Shown here: positions 1-6,798 of the stretch, one piece after another | How positions within the stretch are numbered: the stretch's first letter is position 1 | Layout: each line of letters opens with the position of its first letter | Source of the DNA: Pseudomonadota bacterium | Lineage (GTDB): Bacteria > Pseudomonadota > Gammaproteobacteria > Burkholderiales > SG8-39 | Reading direction: 5' to 3' | Assembly (NCBI GenBank): GCA_021848555.1 | Contig: JAJZUN010000097.1 | Location: forward strand, 1 to 8,343 | DNA length: 8,343 nt | Translations under genes and position numbers: made by a program | Notes under the pieces: model-generated | Databases searched by the model: none | The model's input: only the letters and a program-made list of their open reading frames with translations | Told to the model about the DNA's origin: nothing

Positions 1-2
1 CC

Positions 3-860
3 GCCCAGATTGGCGTCATCGCCTATACCAACAAGGCCGTCATCTACCAGTTGCTGTTCGACGTGGCGGCGGAAACCTTGATGACCATCGCGGCCGACCC
101 CAAGCATCTCGGGGCGCAGATCGGGGCGAGCCTGGTGCTGCACACCTGGGGTTCGGCGCTGACGCATCATCCGCACGTGCACGGCATCGTGCCCGGCGGC
201 GGACTCTCGCCAGACGGGACGCGCTGGGTGGCCTGCCGGCGCGGATTCTTCCTGCCGGTGCGGGTGCTCTCGCGGTTGTTTCGGCGGCGCTTCATCGAGG
301 AGCTGGAGAAATTGCATCACGCCGGCCGACTGCAGTTCTTCGGCGATGAGGCGAACCTGCTCGAGCCGGGATCGTTCGCCCGTTGGTTCGCGCCGCTACG
401 GGCATGCGAGTGGGTGGTGTATGCCAAGCGCCGGTTCGCCGGTCCCGAGGCGGTGCTCGCCTACCTGTCGCGCTATACCCACAGGGTAGCGATCTCGAAC
501 CGGCGCCTGGTGGCGATGAACGAGCACGGCGTGAGCTTCCGTTGGAAGGACTACCGCGCGAAGGGCCGCACCCGGCACAAAACGATGACCCTCGCGGCCG
601 AGGAGTTCATGCGCCGGTTTCTCCTGCACGTGCTACCCCGCGGATTTCACCGCATTCGTTACTATGGCCTGCTCGCCAATGCTGAGCGACGCCGCCAACT
701 GGCCAGCGTGCGCACCTTGCTCGATGTGCCCACACCTGAACTGCTCACGGACAAGACTGCCACCGCCGCAGTGCCGACATTCGTGTGCCGGTGCTGTGGC
801 GCCGCCATGCACGTCGTCGAGATCGTCATGCGCCGGCAGCCGATCCGGGCACCACCATGA
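3..860 (+). CDS. IS91-family transposase (HUH/Y2 rolling-circle type), 5'-truncated by the window edge
   Basis: This would be the single-strand DNA transposase of an IS91-like element, which nicks one strand and moves by a rolling-circle-like route. The frame is open from the left edge, so the start and the N-terminal zinc-binding region are outside the window; 285 residues are visible of a family that is usually about 370-400. The metal-binding histidine cluster HHPHVH lies at 165-182. The two candidate catalytic tyrosines sit in YLSRYTHRVAISN, with codons at 462-464 and 474-476, separated by three residues as in Y2 enzymes. A cysteine pair group (CRCC) near the C-terminus and the final RQPIRAPP tail also fit this family. 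The visible part carries no frameshift or stop, so the gene may be intact. The family call is firm; the exact IS name is unknown. Confidence 0.93.
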   Translation, partial: AQIGVIAYTNKAVIYQLLFDVAAETLMTIAADPKHLGAQIGASLVLHTWGSALTHHPHVHGIVPGGGLSPDGTRWVACRRGFFLPVRVLSRLFRRRFIEELEKLHHAGRLQFFGDEANLLEPGSFARWFAPLRACEWVVYAKRRFAGPEAVLAYLSRYTHRVAISNRRLVAMNEHGVSFRWKDYRAKGRTRHKTMTLAAEEFMRRFLLHVLPRGFHRIRYYGLLANAERRRQLASVRTLLDVPTPELLTDKTATAAVPTFVCRCCGAAMHVVEIVMRRQPIRAPP

Positions 861-939
861 AACCCTCCCCGCTGTCATATAACTGCGCGTGCCTTTCGCC
901 TATGTCGGCTTCTGGGTTTCCAGTGCCAAGAGCGGACTG

Positions 940-964
940 TTGCCAATCCAGGCCAAATTGGCAA
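940..964. repeat. Perfect 8-bp inverted repeat downstream of the transposase
   Basis: TTGCCAAT at 940-947 is the reverse complement of ATTGGCAA at 957-964, with a 9-base loop. Immediately to the right come CAAG (962-965) and GTTC (965-968, which is GAAC on the other strand). Both are tetranucleotides reported as IS91-group insertion targets. The hairpin is 80 bases after the transposase stop. It may be part of an element end or a terminator-like structure without a U tract; the role is inferred. Confidence 0.5.
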
Positions 965-1109
965 GTTCCATCTTCCTGGCATTCGCGTGCGTGGCGCGAC
1001 CGACGCGCGCCGGCCCGGACCTCCGGCATGTCGGCGAGCCCGCATCCCGGACAACACCTATCTCATCGGCAGCGACCGGCATCAAATCCCCATAGGCCGT
1101 GCCCCATTC

Positions 1110-1136
1110 AAACCGCGCCGTAGCACTCCGCGGTTT
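1110..1136. repeat. Perfect 8-bp inverted repeat, candidate IS91 subterminal hairpin
   Basis: AAACCGCG at 1110-1117 pairs with CGCGGTTT at 1129-1136 around an 11-base loop. A second small stem, CCTC (1137-1140) with GAGG (1145-1148), follows directly. Tandem hairpins near one end are typical of the replication origin end of IS91-like elements, so this is a candidate terminus at roughly 1136-1157. No boundary or target duplication can be confirmed, because IS91-type elements do not duplicate their target. Confidence 0.5.
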
Positions 1137-1152
1137 CCTCCTTCGAGGTTTA

Positions 1153-1216
1153 TTCAACGTCTGCCCACCGGCGCCTCAGCTCGTCCACGCTCATCACCTG
1201 AAGGGCAGACGTCGAA
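1153..1216. repeat. Long imperfect inverted repeat, 13 of 14 positions paired
   Basis: The arm at 1153-1166 (TTCAACGTCTGCCC) pairs with the arm at 1203-1216 (GGGCAGACGTCGAA). The ten inner positions are perfect, and a single mismatch interrupts the outer three. The arms are separated by 36 bases. It begins 16 bases after the hairpin at 1110-1136, and the right arm overlaps a GAAC tetranucleotide at 1214-1217. It could be an element end, a recombination site, or the transcript end of the minus-strand operon whose last stop is at 1347. Confidence 0.5.
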
Positions 1217-1346
1217 CAAACCTAAACCAAAGCGGCCGTTGGCGAACGCGATGCACTGGGATCGTTCCGAATGTCCGATTCCACGACACAGTAATGCTTG
1301 CCCCCAGCCCATAACAATCACTGAACGGGGTCGATGCTATTCGCGC

Positions 1347-2318
1347 CTAATTCGCTTGAAGCTTAGCGAGAGCCATCATCTTCTCGGTCAATGCGATCTC
1401 GGCTTTAAGGTCCTCTGTGAACTGTTCCGGCGTGCTTGCGCCCGCCTGCACGCCCTGAGCATCAAGTTTGGCGCGCACCGCCGGAAGAGCAAGCGCCTGA
1501 TGTATAGACTCATTGAGCCAATTTACGATGGGCGCCGGCGTACCTGCAGGAACCGACAAGCCGCCGAAGGCGGCGATGATCACCCCTGGCACTCCCGCTT
1601 CTGACAAAGTGGGTACGTCGCGCAGTTTCGGATTGTGCTGTGCTCCCGTCACTGCCAATGCACGGAGTTTGCCCGACTGCACAAACGGTATGGCGACCGA
1701 AGAAATAGGCAGGCTAAAATAAATTTGATGTGCCAGGAGCGCATTGACAGCGTCGAACGCGCCCTTGTATGGGATATGCATCGCCGTGACATTTCCCGCA
1801 TTCAGCAAGAGTTCCGCTCCCAGATGCGCTGGCGTTCCCGTACCGCCTGAACCAAAATTGAGTTTGCCCGGATTCTTGCGCGCCTTTTCGATCAGGTCAT
1901 TTACGCTGTGAATATCCGAATCCGCCGGCACCACCAGCATGTTGTCGAATGTATTGATCCGCGATACGTGAATGAAGTCGTTGAATGCGTCGAATCCCGG
2001 CGACTTGTACATACGCATGTTTGTCGCCATCGCCGATGTGGAGTACACCAGCGTGTAACCGTCCGGTTTAGACTTTGCAGCAATTTGTGCACCGAGATTG
2101 CCTGCCGCGCCTGGCTTGTTATCGACCACAATCGGTTGCTTCAGGATTCCCCACAGCGCTTCCGCTACGACCCGGACAACTATGTCCGGTTCCGTGCCTG
2201 AACCATAGGGCACGATCCATCTTATCGGTCTTGAGGGCCATTCCTGCGCATGCACGGCGCTCGAAAGCAACATTGTGGTCGCTACAGCGAGCGCGCAGCG
2301 GATAAGGGTTCTGTGCAT
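1347..2318 (-). CDS. Bug/TctC-family periplasmic solute-binding receptor
   Basis: This is an extracytoplasmic binding protein of the tripartite tricarboxylate transporter (TctC/Bug) family, which captures carboxylates and related small molecules in the periplasm. Its 323 residues match the usual family length. Residues 1-24 form a signal peptide (Arg near the start, hydrophobic core, AVHA before Gln25). Family motifs follow in order: WPSRPIRWIVPY (27-38), the binding-loop region GSGTEPDIVVR (39-49), the VVDNKPGAAGNLGA stretch (64-77), GSGGTGTPAHLGAELL (157-172), HIPYKG (181-186), GKLRALAVTG (216-225) and DVPTLSEAG (235-243). The ATG is preceded by GGAGG at 2324-2328, five bases away, which fixes the start. 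It is the last gene of the minus-strand cluster, 41 bases after the dehydrogenase. The membrane partners TctA and TctB are absent from the window. The ligand is not predictable. Confidence 0.93.
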   Translation of the reverse strand: MHRTLIRCALAVATTMLLSSAVHAQEWPSRPIRWIVPYGSGTEPDIVVRVVAEALWGILKQPIVVDNKPGAAGNLGAQIAAKSKPDGYTLVYSTSAMATNMRMYKSPGFDAFNDFIHVSRINTFDNMLVVPADSDIHSVNDLIEKARKNPGKLNFGSGGTGTPAHLGAELLLNAGNVTAMHIPYKGAFDAVNALLAHQIYFSLPISSVAIPFVQSGKLRALAVTGAQHNPKLRDVPTLSEAGVPGVIIAAFGGLSVPAGTPAPIVNWLNESIHQALALPAVRAKLDAQGVQAGASTPEQFTEDLKAEIALTEKMMALAKLQAN

Positions 2319-2359
2319 TCTCTCCTCCTTTATATATTGTGTCCGTCGTTGTAGGACCG

Positions 2360-3571
2360 CTACGCGCTGTGCACCGGGAACAGTTCTTTCGCGATCGTGT
2401 TGCGTTGAATTTCGCTGGTGCCGGTTAGCACCCGGTACATGCGCAGCATCCTAAACAACCATTCCACCCGGCTCCCCTGCACGATGCCTTCGCCGCCGTG
2501 GATCTGAACGGCGCGATCGGCGATACGGAAGGCCGTCTCCGAGCAAAACAGTTTCGCCATCGAGGCTTCGGCGCGCGCGTTCCCGCCGGCGTCCAGAGTC
2601 CGCGCGACGCTGAGCATCAGCGCCCGCGCGGCGGCCAATTCAGTCGCCATGTCGGCCAGCATGTGCTGGATCGCCTGAAACGCGCCAATCGGCTGTCCGA
2701 ACTGCCGGCGCTTCAGCGCATACTCGCTCGAGTCTTCAAGTGCGATGGCCGCCATGCCCATCATCGCGGGACAGTGCAGCAACCGATTCACCGTAATGCG
2801 TCCGAGCGCCAGCGCAAGCCCGCGGCCAAGCTCGCCGATTTGGTTCGCCGCAGGGACGCGGCAGTCCTCGAGCACAATGTCGCCAGTGTGCGATTGGCCC
2901 GCCATTGTCTTGTAGTCTGCTTCTACGCGAAAGCCAGGGCGGTCGGCTTCCACGAAAAACGCGGTAATTTCGCGAGCCGTAGTTTCTTGGGTGGTCGAAG
3001 CCAGGATCACCGCGATATCCGAAAAGGGTGAGCCGGAAATGAAGCGCTTGCGACCGTTCAGCACGTAGCAGTCGCCAGCGCGCACTGCCTTGGTCTGTAA
3101 TGCGCCCGCGTCGGAGCCAGCCTCGACTTCAGTGATCGCAAAACAAATGGCTTTGTCCGCGCGCGCGACCGGAAGGATGAAACGCTGCATCTGATCCTGT
3201 GTTACCTGGTGCACGAGGGCGCCGATCCGCGGCGGTCCTGAGAATTCCCCCAGGACATGCGGTGCCAGCGGCGAACCGCTGGCGTAAATGAACTCCTTGA
3301 TGAGCACCTGGTCGAGAATCGAAAGGCCGGCACCACCCATCTGCCCGGGCAGCGTCATACCGTAGAAGCCAAGCTCGTTTGATCGCCTCCAGACCTTCTG
3401 CAGCACTGTTCGGTCGCCTTCATGTTCGTAGGTGAGACCGTGCGCGGCAACAAACGGGGCCAGTTCCTCCCGAAAATACGCGCCGAGCTTTTCGATTATC
3501 GCTCGCGCCTTTTCCGATCCCTCAAAGATCCGGCTAGCTAGCTGCTTGTGCGCGCTTATTCGGTCATCCAT
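2360..3571 (-). CDS. Acyl-CoA dehydrogenase family flavoprotein with an atypical catalytic site
   Basis: This belongs to the FAD-dependent acyl-CoA dehydrogenase family, which normally introduces an alpha,beta double bond into a CoA thioester in the cytoplasm. It has 403 residues, close to the family norm. An N-terminal helical domain is followed by the signature AITEVEAGSD (145-154), the beta-domain motif YVLNGRKRFISG (169-180), the ALKRRQFGQPIGAFQAIQ stretch (285-302), AVQIHGGEGI (354-363) and the C-terminal GTSEIQRNTIAKELF (384-398). At the usual medium-chain catalytic Glu position (YEGT) there is Thr383, and at the alternative isovaleryl-type position there is Asn262. The ATG at 3571 is preferred over an upstream in-frame one: the longer N-terminus would overlap the synthetase gene and looks non-family. 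A GAGGG sits just before it. It starts 13 bases after the synthetase stop, so co-translation is likely. Confidence 0.93.
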   Translation of the reverse strand: MDDRISAHKQLASRIFEGSEKARAIIEKLGAYFREELAPFVAAHGLTYEHEGDRTVLQKVWRRSNELGFYGMTLPGQMGGAGLSILDQVLIKEFIYASGSPLAPHVLGEFSGPPRIGALVHQVTQDQMQRFILPVARADKAICFAITEVEAGSDAGALQTKAVRAGDCYVLNGRKRFISGSPFSDIAVILASTTQETTAREITAFFVEADRPGFRVEADYKTMAGQSHTGDIVLEDCRVPAANQIGELGRGLALALGRITVNRLLHCPAMMGMAAIALEDSSEYALKRRQFGQPIGAFQAIQHMLADMATELAAARALMLSVARTLDAGGNARAEASMAKLFCSETAFRIADRAVQIHGGEGIVQGSRVEWLFRMLRMYRVLTGTSEIQRNTIAKELFPVHSA

Positions 3572-3584
3572 ATGGCCCTCGCGG

Positions 3585-5189
3585 TTAATTGACTTTGCGC
3601 TCGCGGCTTGCCCAGTAGGCTGCCTGGACCACTCTGCGCACCACCTTGCCGTTTGGATTCTTCGGCAGTTGGTCGACAAATTTCACCAGACGCGGCCGTT
3701 TGAACCCGCCAATTCGTTCGGCACAGAATTGATCAATTTCATCTGCACTCGCCCCTTTTCCAGGTCGCAGTACCAAATGCGCACCGACAATCTCGCCCCA
3801 CTTGTCGTCGGGAACGGCGAACACGCAGGCTTCGGCTATCGCCGGGTGCTGATACAGGACTGCCTCGACTTCCGTTGGATAGACATTGAAGCCGCCGCTG
3901 ATCACCATGTCCTTCTTGCGGTCCACGATATAGATGAAGCCATGTTCATCCACTTTCGCCAGGTCGCCCGTGTAATAGCGACCGTCTCTTAGTGCCTCGG
4001 CGGTAAGCTCCGGCGCGTTCCAGTAGCCGGCGAACACGTCCTCGCCGCTGACCACGATTTCGCCGATCTCGCCGGGGGGGACGACCCGCCCGGACACGTC
4101 CACGACTTCGACCAACGACTCCGCGTGCGGCCTACCGCAGGAGGCAAGCCGCTCGGGGTACCGCGCTCTCGCTTCGATGTGGTCTTGGACACTTAACGTA
4201 CACACTCCGGAAGTCGTCTCACCCGCACCGTAGCCCTGGGTCAGAACCGGTCCAAAAACCTCCATCGCCTCCAGGATGCGCGCAGGCGCCATGGGCGCGG
4301 CGCCGTAATTCAGCCGTTTCAATTCGGGCAAGATCGGACCGGCACCTCCGGCCGACGCGAGCAATATGTTGATCATGGTAGGCACGAGGAAGGTTTGCGC
4401 AATGCGCTCCTCGCGCATCGTATGCAGAAACGACTCTGGCTCAAACATTTCGAACAGACGCACGGTCATGCCCAAGCAAAACGCAGGGGCAATGTGCATA
4501 CCGGAGGCATGCGTGATCGGCCCCACAAGACCGAGTATGTCGCCGGGCTCACCCCAGCCGTATGGACGCATCATGAATTTGCGCCACAGGGCAAGTCGAT
4601 TGCCGAAAGTCTGCATAGCCGCTTTCAGCACTCCAGAGGACCCCGAGGTATAGTGAAGCACAGAGAGATCGTCGCGCCCGACTTCGCAGATCGCAAACGC
4701 GTCGGAGGCACGTGAGAGCATCGCTTCGTAGGACTGCACCGAGGACTCCGGAACATCGACCAACAGGAGCTGTGGGCGCTTACCCTGCGCCAGCGGCATA
4801 AACTCCTCGGCGCGCTGCGCGGTTGTCAAAACAACCGTGGCACCGCTGTTCGCGAGCACCTGCGCCACCTCTACCGGCGAGAGTCGCGAGTTGATCGGCG
4901 TCTTTGCAAGTGCCGCCTTATAGCAGGCAATCTCGAGTTCCACCACTTCGATCCTGTTGGGAAGGAACACGCCAACACGGTCGCCACGAGCAAGACCTAG
5001 CCCGCGCAGCACATTCGCAAGTCGGTTAGTGCGTCGATCAAGTTCCATGCAGCGGATTGACGCCGTCGAGGTGCGCACCGCCTCTTGCTCAGCGTACATG
5101 CGCAGGTAGCGGCTCACCAGCTCACCGACGTTGATTGTTGGAACGCCGTTCGGTACATCGCGCCCCGTGGCACTGCTCGATTGCTGCAC
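3585..5189 (-). CDS. Acyl-CoA synthetase / AMP-dependent acid-CoA ligase (FadD-like)
   Basis: This is an adenylate-forming enzyme that activates a carboxylic acid with ATP to an acyl-AMP and transfers it to CoA. It has 534 residues. Core motifs appear in order: the phosphate-binding loop YTSGSSGVLKA (180-190), the adenine-binding YGAGETTS (320-327), YYTGDLA (405-411), the hinge region GFIYIVDRKKDMVISGGFN (417-435) followed by VYPTEVE, and PNGKVVRR (512-519), where Lys515 is the expected catalytic lysine. The start is GTG, supported by GGAGG at 5196-5200 six bases upstream; no ATG gives a better N-terminus. It is the first enzyme gene after lysR (101-base gap), and its stop is 13 bases before the dehydrogenase. 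The product presumably feeds that dehydrogenase. Substrate is unknown. In the phosphate-binding loop, the usual Pro before the Lys is Leu and the Gly after it is Ala. Confidence 0.94.
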   Translation of the reverse strand: MQQSSSATGRDVPNGVPTINVGELVSRYLRMYAEQEAVRTSTASIRCMELDRRTNRLANVLRGLGLARGDRVGVFLPNRIEVVELEIACYKAALAKTPINSRLSPVEVAQVLANSGATVVLTTAQRAEEFMPLAQGKRPQLLLVDVPESSVQSYEAMLSRASDAFAICEVGRDDLSVLHYTSGSSGVLKAAMQTFGNRLALWRKFMMRPYGWGEPGDILGLVGPITHASGMHIAPAFCLGMTVRLFEMFEPESFLHTMREERIAQTFLVPTMINILLASAGGAGPILPELKRLNYGAAPMAPARILEAMEVFGPVLTQGYGAGETTSGVCTLSVQDHIEARARYPERLASCGRPHAESLVEVVDVSGRVVPPGEIGEIVVSGEDVFAGYWNAPELTAEALRDGRYYTGDLAKVDEHGFIYIVDRKKDMVISGGFNVYPTEVEAVLYQHPAIAEACVFAVPDDKWGEIVGAHLVLRPGKGASADEIDQFCAERIGGFKRPRLVKFVDQLPKNPNGKVVRRVVQAAYWASRERKVN

Positions 5190-5195
5190 CCTTCT

Positions 5196-5200
5196 CCTCC
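5196..5200 (-). promoter_or_regulatory. Shine-Dalgarno site fixing the GTG start of the acyl-CoA synthetase
   Basis: Read on the minus strand this is GGAGG, within GGGAGGAGAAGG, with a 6-base spacer before GTG at 5187-5189. It is the strongest ribosome-binding site in the cluster together with that of the receptor gene, and it settles the choice of a non-ATG start. Confidence 0.75.
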
Positions 5201-5290
5201 CGCATTCGGGCGGCCCAGCCGGGCCCGTATGGAGGGACTATTGCACCAACAGCAAGGGGAGAAGAAATACCGATGCTTGATCGACTACCA

Positions 5291-6307
5291 TCAGTCGAAT
5301 TGATAGTCAGGACGATCCACGTGCCGCGCTGACCAGCGCCCTTGATCGATTGCGGCGCCGACTTCGGAGCGTAGGATCTGGATGACTGCACGAGCGGCAA
5401 CCGAAAGCCGCCGGCCGGTAAGCCAGGACACCGAGTAAGCACGCACAAATTCGGGATTGACCACGCGGGCGCGGATCCCGGCGGGCCCCTCAAACCTCGT
5501 CGGTGCCGCGCATGCCGGCGCAAAGCTGAATCCCGCTCCAGCGCCACAGAGCGCAAGTATTACGTTCGCAGAATCGTGCTCGTGCACGATGTTCAGCCGC
5601 ACCCCGTGTGCCGCTGCCGCTTCGTCAGCCTTGCGGCGCATTTCATAGCGGCGCGACTGCATTATTAATGGCTGCACCCCCGCGCTGGCGAAGGGAATCG
5701 TCGGATCGGCACCTGGTCCCCTTTGTCGCACTTTTCGTGCGCTAGGGGTCCGGAGCAAACCACGTACCGAGCCGTCGTAATCGAGACCAACGAAATAGAT
5801 CGACTCGACCGCAACACGGCGCACGCTCAACCCGGCGACCGCCGCAGGATCCACCAACAGGCCGAAATCGGCCCGCCCATCTTGCACGGCGGACTGAATC
5901 GCGAGGCTTACGTCGTCGATCACAAACAATCGGATCTTGGGATGACGCTTGCTTACCGCAAGCAATACTTGACCCAGCAACGTAGGTACCAATACTGCCG
6001 GGAACGCGAGCGTGACCAAGCCCTCTGGCTCTCCCGGCGGTTTGCCCACGCGAGCACGCAATGCATCCGCGGCCGCAAGCAACCGCACCGCCTCTGTATA
6101 AAGCCGCAGGCCGGTAGCCGTCGGTTTGATGCCCGCGTGGGAACGTTCAAGCAATTGCACCCCTAATTCGGATTCCAGGCTCTTGATGCGTGCGGTCAGG
6201 GCCGGCTGCGCGATGTATAGCGCATTCGTGGCCCGCGTAAGGCTTCCGGCCTCAATCACGGCAACAAAGTAGCGAAGGCTCTGAAGATCCAGGGGTCGAG
6301 TGGCCAC
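5291..6307 (-). CDS. LysR-type transcriptional regulator
   Basis: This is a DNA-binding regulator of the LysR family, likely controlling the downstream CoA-ester genes in response to a pathway metabolite. The N-terminal winged helix-turn-helix spans about residues 8-67: LQSLRYFVAVIEAGSLTRA, then AQPALTARIKSLESELG, then the wing ending in TATG. A linker helix follows, then a periplasmic-binding-protein-like effector domain from about residue 92 onward. With 338 residues it is longer than the usual 300 or so; a basic stretch around 188-205 (RKVRQR) and an extended C-terminus account for the difference. The GTG start at 6305-6307 is the only start codon between the family N-terminus and an in-frame stop at 6326-6328, though no good Shine-Dalgarno precedes it. 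It is co-directional with its presumed targets, not divergent as is common for the family. Confidence 0.92.
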   Translation of the reverse strand: MATRPLDLQSLRYFVAVIEAGSLTRATNALYIAQPALTARIKSLESELGVQLLERSHAGIKPTATGLRLYTEAVRLLAAADALRARVGKPPGEPEGLVTLAFPAVLVPTLLGQVLLAVSKRHPKIRLFVIDDVSLAIQSAVQDGRADFGLLVDPAAVAGLSVRRVAVESIYFVGLDYDGSVRGLLRTPSARKVRQRGPGADPTIPFASAGVQPLIMQSRRYEMRRKADEAAAAHGVRLNIVHEHDSANVILALCGAGAGFSFAPACAAPTRFEGPAGIRARVVNPEFVRAYSVSWLTGRRLSVAARAVIQILRSEVGAAIDQGRWSARHVDRPDYQFD

Positions 6308-6344
6308 GTCTACAGTTTGAGTGTGTTAGATTGCTTCAACGACC

Positions 6345-6350
6345 ATTATA
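6345..6350 (-). promoter_or_regulatory. Candidate -10 element of the lysR promoter
   Basis: On the minus strand this reads TATAAT, a perfect sigma-70 -10 hexamer. It would place the transcription start near 6338, giving a leader of about 30 bases before the GTG of lysR. No good -35 hexamer exists at 16-19 bases upstream (the sequence there is GC-rich, such as GCGCGA), so the promoter may be weak or need an activator. It could also drive the whole four-gene unit. Confidence 0.45.
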
Positions 6351-6687
6351 GGCGCCGCTGCTCGCCATCGCGCAGCGGATAACTGTCAACGATGCAGCGC
6401 CACCGACGACAGACAATTGACGCGAGAAATTGTATTGAGCCAGCGGGTCCGTGGAAGCACTGCGTGAAGGTCTATTCTGCTTGTGTCTCAATAGCGGTCA
6501 TTGAGCTGCGCCATGGCGAACCGTGTAGCGGTGTATTGCGAACGGCGACAAAGGCCGAATTGCCGGCATTCCCTGGCTACGTTCGCTTCGTCGAGCAGCA
6601 ATGTCAGACAAAGTCCGCTTGCGCGCTTGGTAGCGAATTGGCTTTCTGACGGACCTGCGTTGCGATTGATCGGCCAATTCGAGATCG

Positions 6688-6718
6688 GAGACAAATTAGT
6701 CCGCAATCAATTCGTCTC
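6688..6718. repeat. Imperfect 10-bp inverted repeat in the intergenic region
   Basis: GAGACAAATT at 6688-6697 pairs with AATTCGTCTC at 6709-6718 except for one position, around an 11-base loop. It is AT-rich within the arms and lies in non-coding sequence about 120 bases upstream of the higBA promoter. It might be a regulator site or a relic; nothing in the window decides. Confidence 0.4.
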
Positions 6719-6798
6719 TCTGAGTGCTCCCGGGCGGTGAATCGCGAGGCAAGCGGCGGGCGATCCCGGGCACGTCTCTGGCGGGTCGCCGGCACAGC

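Larger units (their letters stand above)
861..1346. other. Gene-free stretch between transposase and receptor gene; probable IS91 3' tail plus flank
   Basis: I see no convincing gene in these 486 bases. Short open frames on both strands resemble nothing I recognise and overlap one another. The notable content is three inverted repeats at 940-964, 1110-1136 and 1153-1216, described separately. IS91-type elements carry subterminal palindromes at their replication ends rather than ordinary terminal inverted repeats, so part of this stretch probably still belongs to the element. The exact end is not resolved. The receptor gene on the opposite strand also runs into this stretch with no clear U-tract terminator immediately after its stop. 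Confidence 0.5.

Noticed and set aside
1151..1192. Minus-strand 14-codon mini-frame MSVDELRRRWADVE inside the 1153-1216 inverted repeat
   Set aside because: It is too short to judge, and an upstream in-frame stop allows only about 23 codons; no ribosome-binding site supports it.
987..1604. Plus-strand open frame of 205 codons running from the intergenic region into the receptor gene
   Set aside because: Its second half is antisense to the receptor, the first half has no recognisable domain, and it is rich in Arg, Pro and Ser as expected for a shadow frame.
3534..3543. GCTAGCTAGC tandem palindrome
   Set aside because: It lies within the dehydrogenase coding sequence and is fully explained by codons there.
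4074..4080. Run of seven G (C on the coding strand) in the synthetase gene, possible slippage site
   Set aside because: The frame is intact through it and encodes an ordinary Pro-Pro-Gly turn; nothing indicates phase variation.
5212..5225. Small GC stem GGCCC / GGGCC in the lysR-synthetase gap
   Set aside because: Five pairs only, expected by chance in GC-rich DNA, and not followed by a T tract.
5281..5298. Inverted repeat TCGACT / AGTCGA with a 6-base loop over the lysR stop codon
   Set aside because: Six-base arms are common by chance, there is no T run for a terminator, and the centre does not fit a T-N11-A LysR box.
5122..5556. Minus-strand open frame of 144 codons overlapping the end of lysR and the start of the synthetase
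   Set aside because: It overlaps two well-supported genes in another frame and shows no domain.
6392..6740. Two plus-strand frames of about 80 codons in the lysR-higB gap
   Set aside because: They overlap each other, have poor start context and no recognisable family; codon use does not look like a gene.
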